Positions 56,995 to 64,000 of a stretch of 64,000 nucleotides of DNA are shown here, piece by piece. A program made the translations under genes and the position numbers. Numbering within the stretch: the stretch's first letter is position 1; every line of letters starts with the position of its first letter. Source of the DNA: Psychrobacter sp. 28M-43 (GTDB lineage: Bacteria; Pseudomonadota; Gammaproteobacteria; Pseudomonadales; Moraxellaceae); NCBI RefSeq assembly GCF_014770435.1, contig NZ_CP061739.1, forward strand, positions 930,001 to 994,000, in the 5' to 3' direction. Below the pieces are notes generated by a model. That model did no database searches. It was not told where the DNA came from and saw only the letters and a list, made by a program, of their open reading frames with translations.

Positions 56995-57024
56995 AAAAAA
57001 GACCTCAATATGGAGGTCTTTTTT
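56995..57024 (+). terminator. Bidirectional terminator after the small membrane protein
   Basis: AAAAAGACCTC (56996-57006) pairs perfectly with GAGGTCTTTTT (57013-57023) around 6 nt. It serves the converging L,D-transpeptidase gene too. Confidence 0.92.
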
Positions 57025-57081
57025 GTAATCATTAGAATTATTTGTTAACTAGCATCGAAGCCAGATTCAATAAGGTTCTAT

Positions 57082-58485
57082 TTATTGAAGTTCGACAACC
57101 GCGCCATTTTCGATATTGGCATAAACTTCTAACACATCCCAGTTGGTCAAACGAACACAACCTGCTGAGCCTTGTCGACTGATACCTTCAGGTACTGGTG
57201 AGCCATGTAAACCGTAAGAAGGCTTAGATAATCCCATCCAAACGACACCGACTGGGTTGTTTGGTCCTGGTGCTATCATGTGAACTTTCTTTTGAGCGCC
57301 TTCACCAACGGTTGATTTATACCAAGGCATTTTCACTTTATTGATAATTTTGAACGTGCCTTTTGGAGACGGTGTGGCATCGCTACCGACGGTCGTCGGA
57401 TAAGTAGCAACCAATTTGTCACCATTATAGGCATACAATGTTTTGTCGGCTTTGTTGGCAACCACGCGATTGATACGTTGGTTCAGCTTGTCACGAGTAT
57501 TTAGCACTGTGATAGTCTCGCCAACAGCGTACTTTTTATTTTTGTTGAGTTTATCTAAGTAACGTACATCCATATGGAAACGTTCACCTAGCATCTCTTT
57601 AATATCTTGATAATAAAGACCCTTCATTTTTGACTTCGCTTCTGAACCAGAAGGGGTAGTCGCAAAATTGGTATTGATATCGTCTGCGGTCAACGTGTAA
57701 GTAACAAGGACAGGTTTGTTCGCAGGGATATTTTTAACCAAGGCATCCCAAGTTTTTTGATCCATTTTACCAGTCGCTGGCAAGCCTTTCATCGTTTGGA
57801 AGTTAACAAGGGCTTTTTTGCTGTTCATGCCCCAACCGCCATCAATAGGACCAGGAGAAGCATGGTTCCAATCGAGCAGCGCCTGCATTTTGATGGTCAT
57901 CGCTGAGTTGACTTTCATATTAGGTGACCAGACAGCACCATTCACTTGCTTAGCATAGTTCGACAAGTTCAGCGTTGTGTGCTTCTTACCATCTTTGTCT
58001 TCGATGTTTTTGATGGTTGGGTCATCGCTAAAGTCTTGACGCTTCTCACTCTCTGGTAACTCAAAAGCGAGTGGATCAGATGAGTCGATAGATGATAGGT
58101 CGCTAGGCGCCGCAACGGCTTGACCCTCACTAATATCATCATTGCGGTCAGCCTGCTCATCTTTGCGCGTCAGTTCTGCTGCGCTCATATTGTCAGCAGC
58201 TGGGGCTGGCAGGTTTTGGTTGGCTTCTTGCTTATTATTGATAAGCTGGTTCATGCTGTCGACTGGTTTCGCTTTCTCTGTATTTAACTGTACAGTAGCA
58301 GCGCCATCTGAGCGACTACGGTTCTCTTGCACATTCAGGCTAACCTTTTTGGCAAGACCTGGCATAGCGTCAGCCGTGCGTACTGGCAATGTGCGAGTAC
58401 TATCGGTAGGTGCAGCAAGTGCGGCTACACTGGCACTTACAGCTGCGATAGATATGGCAGTAATAATTGGCTTTATTTTCATCAT
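57082..58485 (-). CDS. L,D-transpeptidase with peptidoglycan-binding domain
   Basis: It is predicted to cross-link peptidoglycan or modify its stem peptides in the periplasm. A signal peptide is at residues 1-25 (ISIAAVSASVAALA, cleaved near AAP). A polar Asp/Asn-rich region is followed by a PG_binding_1 domain near 195-255 (AMTIKMQALLDWNHASPGPI; GWGMNSKKALVNFQTMKGLP). A possible LysM-like segment comes next, then the YkuD domain from about 345. The catalytic motif HGSPVPEGISRQGSAGCVRL puts the nucleophile at Cys443, with the conserved His upstream. At 467 residues it is within range. It has its own promoter at 58519-58547. Confidence 0.92.
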   Translation of the reverse strand: MMKIKPIITAISIAAVSASVAALAAPTDSTRTLPVRTADAMPGLAKKVSLNVQENRSRSDGAATVQLNTEKAKPVDSMNQLINNKQEANQNLPAPAADNMSAAELTRKDEQADRNDDISEGQAVAAPSDLSSIDSSDPLAFELPESEKRQDFSDDPTIKNIEDKDGKKHTTLNLSNYAKQVNGAVWSPNMKVNSAMTIKMQALLDWNHASPGPIDGGWGMNSKKALVNFQTMKGLPATGKMDQKTWDALVKNIPANKPVLVTYTLTADDINTNFATTPSGSEAKSKMKGLYYQDIKEMLGERFHMDVRYLDKLNKNKKYAVGETITVLNTRDKLNQRINRVVANKADKTLYAYNGDKLVATYPTTVGSDATPSPKGTFKIINKVKMPWYKSTVGEGAQKKVHMIAPGPNNPVGVVWMGLSKPSYGLHGSPVPEGISRQGSAGCVRLTNWDVLEVYANIENGAVVELQ

Positions 58486-58518
58486 ATTGAGTCACTTGTG
58501 GTTGCTACTAATGCGGCT

Positions 58519-58547
58519 ATTATGCGCATAATTTGATTGCATCGCAA
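58519..58547 (-). promoter_or_regulatory. Candidate promoter of the L,D-transpeptidase gene
   Basis: On the minus strand TTGCGA (58547-58542) and CATAAT (58524-58519) are spaced by 17 bp. Confidence 0.5.
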
Positions 58548-58714
58548 ACTTTTGACACATCTTTTTGCATTTAAGACTTGCCAAACGTCAACTGCTGACG
58601 TATTCGCTACAGTTGGGTAATAATTTAACCAAGGTGTGTATGGCGTCGTGCTCGATTCTTACGCAAACTGTTCATTATTCGCACTATTTTTTGTGCAAGT
58701 AAAAATGACAGTTA

Positions 58715-58744
58715 TTGGCGCTACTAGAGGTTTACGTCTATAAT
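58715..58744 (+). promoter_or_regulatory. Candidate promoter of prmB
   Basis: TTGGCG (58715-58720) and a perfect TATAAT (58739-58744) are spaced by 18 bp, 80 bp before the ATG. Confidence 0.55.
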
Positions 58745-58825
58745 GTATGACTGAATTTTATTTAATATAACGATTTTTAGCAAAAAGCAATTTAACCCGT
58801 TAGCAGTTAATCCATAAGGTGCGAT

Positions 58826-59998
58826 ATGTCAGAAGACCAAACAATGAGTGCAGAAGAGTTTCAAAACCAATACTTCAATGATGAGTCTGAGGGCTTAGAC
58901 GGTGAGATGGAGTATGATTTAGAGACTGGACTTCTTGGTGAGCACGATGAATTTGCTAACTTACATGCAGAGCTAAACGAAGCACGTGAGCAGCTCGTCA
59001 GTATTCGCGACTTTATTCGTTTTTCAGTCACGCAGCTGCGTAACTACGACGTAGTTGTGGCACAAGGCACGACCGATGAGTTTGCAGAAGCGTCAGCCAT
59101 TGTCTTGCACTCTTTGTCTCTCGATTGGTCTGCCAATGAGCAGATTTTAGACTGTCGTCTGACCACGTCTGAGAAGCAGTTGGTACTAGGACTGTTAGAA
59201 GAGCGTATCGCTGAACGTAAGCCGTTAAGTTATCTGATTAACTTATCGTACTTCTGCGACCTACCTTTTTATGTTGATGAGCGTGTTCTTATCCCGCGCT
59301 CACCGATTGCAGAGTTGATTCGTCAGCAGTTCCATCCGTACTTTGAAGTTACCGAATTGGCCAAACCACTGGGTGTCAGTCCGAACGAAAAGTCAGCGGT
59401 ATTTTATGATCATGGCCTAGATGTGAAGCAGTTGTCGCAGCCTGAGCGTATCTTGGACTTGTGTACTGGCTCTGGTTGTATCGCAATCGCGCTTGCTACC
59501 CGTTTCGTTGATGCGTTGGTCGATGCCGTTGATATCGATAAAGGCGCATTAGAAGTGGCAATGGTCAACGTCGATCATCATGACCTTGGTCATCAAGTCA
59601 ACGTAATCGAGTCTGATTTGTTTGCCAAGATACCTGCTGAGAACCAGTATGAGCTTATCGTAACTAATCCGCCGTACGTAGACGCTGCTATCATGGCAGA
59701 TTTGCCGCCTGAGTTCTTATATGAGCCTGAGCATGCACTAGCAGCGGGTCAAGATGGCTTAGATTTGGTACATCGTATCTTATTTGAAGCGCCAGATTAC
59801 CTTAGCCCAGATGGGTTGCTGATCTGTGAAGTGGGTGACAGCGAATGGGCCTTAAAACAAGCCTATCCTGAAATCCAGTTTGATTGGTTGAAGTTTGCAC
59901 ATGGCGGGCATGGTGTCTTTGCGATTACCTATGATGAGCTAGTCTCAAATCGTCAACTATTTGCCTCTTATGTTCAGCTATTAGATAGTCTTAAATAG
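58826..59998 (+). CDS. prmB: Ribosomal protein L3 glutamine methyltransferase
   Basis: PrmB methylates a glutamine of ribosomal protein L3. The SAM site is ILDLCTGSGCIAIALATRF near residue 210 and the substrate glutamine is held by VTNPPYVDA near 275. VLIPRSPIAELI precedes motif I, as in the PrmB/PrmC family, and AxxxPPEFLYEPEHALAAG follows NPPY, distinguishing PrmB. An acidic N-terminal extension of about 50 residues (to DEFANLHAELNEA) is unusual; the ATG at 58844 would remove only six of them. It is followed by aroC in the usual order. Confidence 0.95.
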   Translation: MSEDQTMSAEEFQNQYFNDESEGLDGEMEYDLETGLLGEHDEFANLHAELNEAREQLVSIRDFIRFSVTQLRNYDVVVAQGTTDEFAEASAIVLHSLSLDWSANEQILDCRLTTSEKQLVLGLLEERIAERKPLSYLINLSYFCDLPFYVDERVLIPRSPIAELIRQQFHPYFEVTELAKPLGVSPNEKSAVFYDHGLDVKQLSQPERILDLCTGSGCIAIALATRFVDALVDAVDIDKGALEVAMVNVDHHDLGHQVNVIESDLFAKIPAENQYELIVTNPPYVDAAIMADLPPEFLYEPEHALAAGQDGLDLVHRILFEAPDYLSPDGLLICEVGDSEWALKQAYPEIQFDWLKFAHGGHGVFAITYDELVSNRQLFASYVQLLDSLK

Positions 59999-60143
59999 AT
60001 AAATATTAGCTTGAACGGGCGTCGGCTATACAAGCCGAAACTATAAGCAACAACCACAATCACTCATTACAAGCAGTATAATTAATAACCATGAGTGATT
60101 GGTCACATAGTCATCAGTAGCGTTTACTTGTTTAAGGACAGTT

Positions 60144-61247
60144 ATGGCAGGCAATAGTATTGGGCAGGTTTTTACGGTCACCACTTGCGGTGAGTCGCAT
60201 GGGGCAGGCCTTATGGCCATCGTTGATGGCGTACCACCAGGTTTAGCATTATCTGCAGAAGACCTACAAGTAGATTTGGATCGTCGCAAACCAGGTACGT
60301 CTAAGTATTCAACCCAGCGCCGTGAGTCTGATGAAGTTGAGATTATCTCTGGCGTATTTGAAGGCAAAACCACAGGTACGTCTATCGGTTTATTGATTCG
60401 CAATACCAATCAAAAATCTAAAGACTATAGCGATATCAAAGATACTTTCCGTCCTGGACACGCTGACTATACTTATAGTATGAAATATGGCTTCCGTGAC
60501 TATCGTGGTGGCGGTCGTTCGTCAGCGCGTGAGACGGCTATGCGTGTAGCAGCTGGTGCTATCGCCAAGAAATACTTGCAAGAACGTCTAGGCGTAAAAA
60601 TCCGTGGTCACGTGACTCAGATTGGTAATGAGCATAGTAACGTTCTAGATCCGAGCCAAATTGACTGGGAGTTTGTAAACAGCAATCCGTTCTTTTGTGC
60701 AGACAAAGAAGCGATTGGCCGTTTTGAAACCTTGATTGATAATTTGCGCCGTGAAGGCACTAGCTGTGGCGCGCGCCTTGATATCATTGCGAGCGGTGTG
60801 CCAGTAGGCTTAGGTGAGCCAGTATTTGATCGTTTAGATGCAGATATTGCTCATGCGATGATGAGTATCAATGCGGTCAAAGGCGTCGAGATTGGCGATG
60901 GGATGGCGGTGGCAGGTCAATTCGGACATAGTGCTCGTGATGAGCTGACGCCAGATGGGTTTGCAGCCAACCATGCTGGTGGTGTCTTGGGCGGTATCTC
61001 ATCAGGCCAAGATGTCCGTGTGAGTATTGCTTTAAAACCAACGTCTAGCATTACTACTGCTGGCAAGAGCATTAACACTCAAGGTGAAGCCGTCGATATG
61101 TTGACTAAGGGTCGTCATGATCCTTGCGTTGGTGTGCGTGCTACGCCTATTGCCGAAGCGATGCTAGCGATTGTAGTGCTTGATCATTATCTGCGTCACC
61201 GTGGTCAAAACGCCGATGTAAAGCCGCCAGTACAATCGATTACTTAG
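60144..61247 (+). CDS. aroC: Chorismate synthase
   Basis: AroC makes chorismate from EPSP using reduced FMN, the last step of the shikimate pathway. Signatures: [19 protein letters not shown] (residue 17 on), [21 protein letters not shown] and [15 protein letters not shown], and near the C-terminus the FMN-site segment [17 protein letters not shown]. At 367 residues it is normal. It lies 145 bp after prmB, the classic prmB-aroC pairing. A long terminator follows. Confidence 0.97.
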   Translation: MAGNSIGQVFTVTTCGESHGAGLMAIVDGVPPGLALSAEDLQVDLDRRKPGTSKYSTQRRESDEVEIISGVFEGKTTGTSIGLLIRNTNQKSKDYSDIKDTFRPGHADYTYSMKYGFRDYRGGGRSSARETAMRVAAGAIAKKYLQERLGVKIRGHVTQIGNEHSNVLDPSQIDWEFVNSNPFFCADKEAIGRFETLIDNLRREGTSCGARLDIIASGVPVGLGEPVFDRLDADIAHAMMSINAVKGVEIGDGMAVAGQFGHSARDELTPDGFAANHAGGVLGGISSGQDVRVSIALKPTSSITTAGKSINTQGEAVDMLTKGRHDPCVGVRATPIAEAMLAIVVLDHYLRHRGQNADVKPPVQSIT

Positions 61248-61265
61248 CATTTTTTTAACGTAATC

Positions 61266-61318
61266 AGCCCTTTGTTGTTTCCAGTAGTTTAATACTAGAA
61301 ATAATAAAGGGCTTTTTT
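61266..61318 (+). terminator. Rho-independent terminator after aroC
   Basis: AGCCCTTT (61266-61273) pairs with AAAGGGCT (61306-61313), and inner TTTC/AGTA pairs with TACT/GAAA. T6 follows. Confidence 0.87.
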
Positions 61319-61378
61319 ATGTCCAAACAAAATACAGGTGTTACCTAAATACAATTAATGTGTTGAGCGAACAAGATA

Positions 61379-61579
61379 TCAGGCTGCCAGTTGATACTCA
61401 TCAATAGCTACGCACTGCTGATGTCGAAATACCAATAATAACCGCTGACTAGGAATCGCTAACCAATGACCAAACTCAATACTATCGACGCCTTGGCTTG
61501 ATAAGGTTTGTGCACAGTGATGACGGCTAAGTCCGATTAGGCTCTTGACGATAGGGTTATCCGTTAATTGATGTGACAT
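61379..61579 (-). CDS. Small hypothetical protein
   Basis: Not recognised. This 66-residue frame (MSHQLTDNPIVKSLIGLSRH) has AGGAG 10 nt before the ATG, balanced composition and no membrane segment or signal peptide. It contains two histidine pairs and one cysteine near residue 22. It stands alone between the aroC terminator and creC, about 235 bp from creC. It could be a real orphan or a chance frame; the ribosome-binding site and its full use of the gap favour a gene. Function unknown. Confidence 0.5.
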   Translation of the reverse strand: MSHQLTDNPIVKSLIGLSRHHCAQTLSSQGVDSIEFGHWLAIPSQRLLLVFRHQQCVAIDEYQLAA

Positions 61580-61814
61580 AGATTTTCTACTCCTAATTTG
61601 CTTTACGAATGTGACGGTTCAACAGATCCTAGTGCTATCGTAAAACAATGAAGTAGAAATCCTGTGTAGTCATAATGGAAAATTGATGAACTGTTATATA
61701 GTCATTCCACTATAAAAGTATTACAGCGTTAACCTCGCTTGAAGTATCACATATACATCTGCACTCGGTTGCCTTGTACTACTCTTAAATTGAATCGACT
61801 ATAAGTTATTATTC

Positions 61815-63611
61815 TCAAGCTAGTGGTAGGGTGATACTAACCATCACACCAGAACGCTGGTTTTTACCAGTATCAGTGTTATCAGTTCTAGCTTTATTAG
61901 TGTCAGCTTTATCACCATTGGTACGGACATTATTGAGGGCTACCTGACCATCATGATGTTCAATCACTTGCTTCACTAGTGTTAGACCAAGGCCCGTGCC
62001 TTTCTTGAGCGTATTACTACTATGGTCATTTTGCCTCGGCCCAGTCGTCGGATCTGCCGACTCTGTATATAGATCATTGCTGTCTGTGCGATTTGTTGTT
62101 TGAGATGATGGTTGGCTTTGATGAGATAGGCTAAAGTAACGCTCAAATGCTTTGGCGATAGCATATTCGGGTAGCAGTTTACCATCATTGAATATATCGA
62201 TAGTGACGGTTCGAGCAGTGCTATGCAATGAAATATCAACGGTACGATTTGCAAAGTGTATCGCATTATCAAGCACATTTTGCAATACCTGTATTAACCA
62301 AAATTGGTCAGCATACACACTAGTCGCTGCCAGTATTTCTGCTGGCAAATTTGCAGTATTGGTCACATTCTTATGATCAATATATATATCGATAGGGTAT
62401 AGATTCTGCTGTTGCTGCTTGGCTGTATTATCTTTGATCAGGCTTTGCAATAATGGTAACAGGGGAGTCAGTTGTCGGTTGAGCTTAAAGGTAGGCTGTT
62501 CTACTTTAGCCAGCAACAGTAGGCGGTCGATGAGTTGTTGCATTTTTACGCTTTGTTCACCAACCGTCTCAATAAGCATCTGCCGATCTTCATTATCTAG
62601 TTTATTGCCATCTAACCCATCGTCCTCTAACAGCTCGCTACTGGCGCGTATGGCAGTCAAAGGGCTTTTTAGCTCGTGGGTCAAAGTATGGACATAATCA
62701 GTCACATAAGCACGATTTTCCAATCGATGCTTCATAGTCTCGATGGTATCGGTCAGGCTATTTAATTCACGACCCAGATAAAAATAGGGCTTTTTGGTGT
62801 CTTCTGCCAATGCACTGGTATATTGAGTCACCAAGGTAATGCTCTGCTTAAGCCACCATGCCACTAGACCTGCCAGTATAAGGGCGGCGATACTGATAAG
62901 TAATGCGGTGATAAGCATGCGGTTACGAGTGTCATCTAAATAAGGTAATACGCTAGCGACAGGCTTACCGACACTGACCACACCAATGATATCTCCAGAC
63001 GGATTTTTGATGGGCTGAGCTACATACATGACCGAACCGTCGCGCCGCTGATAGTCTCGCAGCGTACTTCTTGCACCGTATTGACCTCTTAATGTGAGAT
63101 AGACATCATTCCAGCGCCCATAGTTTTGCCCTTCATTATTGTCAGGTTTGGGTAGCGAGTCATAAATGACCTTGCCGCTGCTGTCTGTTACATATACCCG
63201 AAAACTGCTATAGCTTTTGGTCTGATAGACGGGACCTAAATTATCGTTAATCGCTGGTATGCCCACAAAGGCCGCATCAAGTTGCGCTTGATAAGCTTCA
63301 TCGTATAGTTGTCCTGTAGATAATGGCATCTGGAGACTGGCCGCAAGTAATTTACTGGTGTCTAGGAGCGTGTCTTCGATGACTTGCTGCGCGGTTGGCT
63401 TGACGTAGCCAAACAATTGAGTAAACACAACTACGCCGCATATGACGAGCACTAACGCAACGGCTAGCCAAATTCTAAAAAATATACTTAAATTGAGTAG
63501 TCGTTTGCGTTTGGGTGCTTGCTGAGCAGTACCAATGGGGTGCAATTTGGCATACCAATTACTTTGCTCGTTATGAATAGCATTTTCAGCAGGATTGGTT
63601 TTATTATTCAT
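61815..63611 (-). CDS. creC: Two-component sensor histidine kinase CreC
   Basis: CreC is an inner-membrane histidine kinase that phosphorylates CreB. Membrane helices are near residues 44-70 and 233-255, with a periplasmic domain of about 160 residues between. The H-box is HTLTHELKSPLTAIRA near 307-322, with the phospho-His about 311. The N-box is VLQNVLDNAIHF near 445. The G2 box GTGLGLTLVKQVIEHHDG is near 538. Two low-complexity insertions, at about 495-535 (in the ATP lid) and after 560 (Asn/Thr/Asp-rich), make it 598 residues against about 474 in E. coli. It lies 16 bp after creB on the same strand. Confidence 0.9.
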   Translation of the reverse strand: MNNKTNPAENAIHNEQSNWYAKLHPIGTAQQAPKRKRLLNLSIFFRIWLAVALVLVICGVVVFTQLFGYVKPTAQQVIEDTLLDTSKLLAASLQMPLSTGQLYDEAYQAQLDAAFVGIPAINDNLGPVYQTKSYSSFRVYVTDSSGKVIYDSLPKPDNNEGQNYGRWNDVYLTLRGQYGARSTLRDYQRRDGSVMYVAQPIKNPSGDIIGVVSVGKPVASVLPYLDDTRNRMLITALLISIAALILAGLVAWWLKQSITLVTQYTSALAEDTKKPYFYLGRELNSLTDTIETMKHRLENRAYVTDYVHTLTHELKSPLTAIRASSELLEDDGLDGNKLDNEDRQMLIETVGEQSVKMQQLIDRLLLLAKVEQPTFKLNRQLTPLLPLLQSLIKDNTAKQQQQNLYPIDIYIDHKNVTNTANLPAEILAATSVYADQFWLIQVLQNVLDNAIHFANRTVDISLHSTARTVTIDIFNDGKLLPEYAIAKAFERYFSLSHQSQPSSQTTNRTDSNDLYTESADPTTGPRQNDHSSNTLKKGTGLGLTLVKQVIEHHDGQVALNNVRTNGDKADTNKARTDNTDTGKNQRSGVMVSITLPLA

Positions 63612-63627
63612 AAACTAGCAGCCACCG

Positions 63628-63999
63628 TTAAGCGGGACATAGTGCGTAACCCAGTCCGCGATGCGTATGGATGACATCGACATTAGCATCTACCATAGCG
63701 AGCTGTTTACGAATTGACTTGATATGACTGTCTATCGTGCGTGCTAAGCGGTGGTCAGGATAGTCGCTTACTGCGCTAAGCAATTGCTCACGGCTAAAGA
63801 CTTGATGCGGCGCTTGTAATAACGTCAGCAAAATTTTGCGTTCTGTATTACTAAGCTCCAGCTTTTGCTCTTGCCACGTTAATGAATAGTTGAGCGGTTG
63901 ATAATGCCAAACACCAGATTGATTTTCAAACGTTAATGCTTGTCCTGATAGATTATTCGAGGAAGTACTATCCGTACTGTCATTTGAATTTGGGGTATG
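63628..63999 (-). CDS. creB: Response regulator CreB, C-terminal part (right-truncated by window)
   Basis: This is the effector half of an OmpR-family regulator. It reads continuously from base 63999 leftward, so the start and receiver domain lie beyond the right edge. A Ser/Asn-rich linker (NDSTDSTSSNNLSG) leads to a winged helix with LELSNTERKILLTLLQAPHQ, SREQLLSAV and RTIDSHIKSIRKQL, ending THRGLGYALCP, the typical C-terminal hairpin. Next to creC in the normal creB-creC order. The linker inside the fragment is longer than in E. coli CreB. PhoB-like regulators are the alternative, but the CreC partner settles the name. Confidence 0.85.
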   Translation of the reverse strand, partial: HTPNSNDSTDSTSSNNLSGQALTFENQSGVWHYQPLNYSLTWQEQKLELSNTERKILLTLLQAPHQVFSREQLLSAVSDYPDHRLARTIDSHIKSIRKQLAMVDANVDVIHTHRGLGYALCPA

Positions 64000-64000
64000 A

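Larger units (their letters stand above)
58486..58825. other. Divergent control region between the L,D-transpeptidase gene and prmB
   Basis: This 340-bp region contains a candidate promoter for each flanking gene (58519-58547 minus, 58715-58744 plus). Nothing else recognised. Confidence 0.55.

Noticed and set aside
58142..58531. Plus-strand open frame of 129 codons with hydrophobic stretches
   Set aside because: It is antisense to the signal peptide and N-terminus of the L,D-transpeptidase; the hydrophobicity mirrors that coding strand.
1..64000. CRISPR arrays, prophage, insertion sequences, tRNA or rRNA genes
   Set aside because: No regular spaced repeats, transposase, integrase or phage genes, and no cloverleaf-like or rRNA sequence were noticed. 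The only tandem repeat is the short array before ung.

Overview
The window looks like core chromosome of a Psychrobacter-type bacterium (Moraxellaceae, Gammaproteobacteria). That genus-level call rests on protein character and gene order, not on a database search. Base composition is moderately AT-rich by eye and even throughout. I saw no insertion sequence, prophage, integron, CRISPR array, rRNA or tRNA gene. Nearly all of the roughly 54 genes are housekeeping genes.

Layout, left to right. (1) 1-4500: the end of proB, then hemE (haem), argC (arginine), a coiled-coil membrane protein and clpS. (2) 5100-9150: clpA, then ung and tadA, which abut. (3) 9300-14000: cmk, rpsA, ihfB, lapA, pyrF, a classic gammaproteobacterial order but without lapB. 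(4) 14200-18320: a metallophosphoesterase, a histidine phosphatase, rpsT (minus strand), a Rossmann-fold protein and rraA. (5) 18530-24560: mfd, a HIT-like protein and a membrane class III nucleotide cyclase. (6) 24650-30970: the complete iscRSUA-hscBA-fdx operon on the minus strand, with an IscR-type operator over its promoter. (7) 31165-34830: an SCP2-like membrane protein, then hupB-ppiD. (8) 35025-43171, minus strand: PBP1b, a TPR lipoprotein, prmA, a zinc-ribbon DUF3426 protein, fis and purH. (9) 43600-49450: a FixI/CcoI-type copper ATPase, a Bax inhibitor-1 family protein, nadK, a DUF1315 protein and a HopJ-like protein. (10) 49548-54533, minus strand: alaS, lysC, csrA. (11) 54688-58485: a DUF389 membrane protein, a small membrane protein and an L,D-transpeptidase. 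(12) 58826-64000: prmB-aroC, a small orphan protein and the creBC two-component genes, with creB running off the right edge.

Functional themes are Fe-S cluster assembly with its feedback regulator, translation and its fidelity (rpsA, rpsT, alaS, tadA, prmA, prmB), nucleoid proteins (IHF-beta, HU, Fis), DNA repair (ung, mfd), N-end-rule proteolysis (clpS, clpA), envelope synthesis (PBP1b, L,D-transpeptidase, PpiD) and amino-acid, purine and pyrimidine biosynthesis.

I found no convincing new multigene system. The most interesting signals are RNA-level. A terminator lies 15 nt before the purH start codon and looks like an attenuator. The rraA stop codon lies in a 13-bp stem that competes with the terminator before mfd. 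A 15-bp hairpin ends 4 nt before the hemE ribosome-binding site. A terminator with a stem of about 25-30 bp sits between the HIT and cyclase genes. Several proteins carry unusual acidic or low-complexity insertions (ClpA, the copper ATPase, DUF389, CreC). Four perfect copies of an 8-bp repeat lie just upstream of ung.
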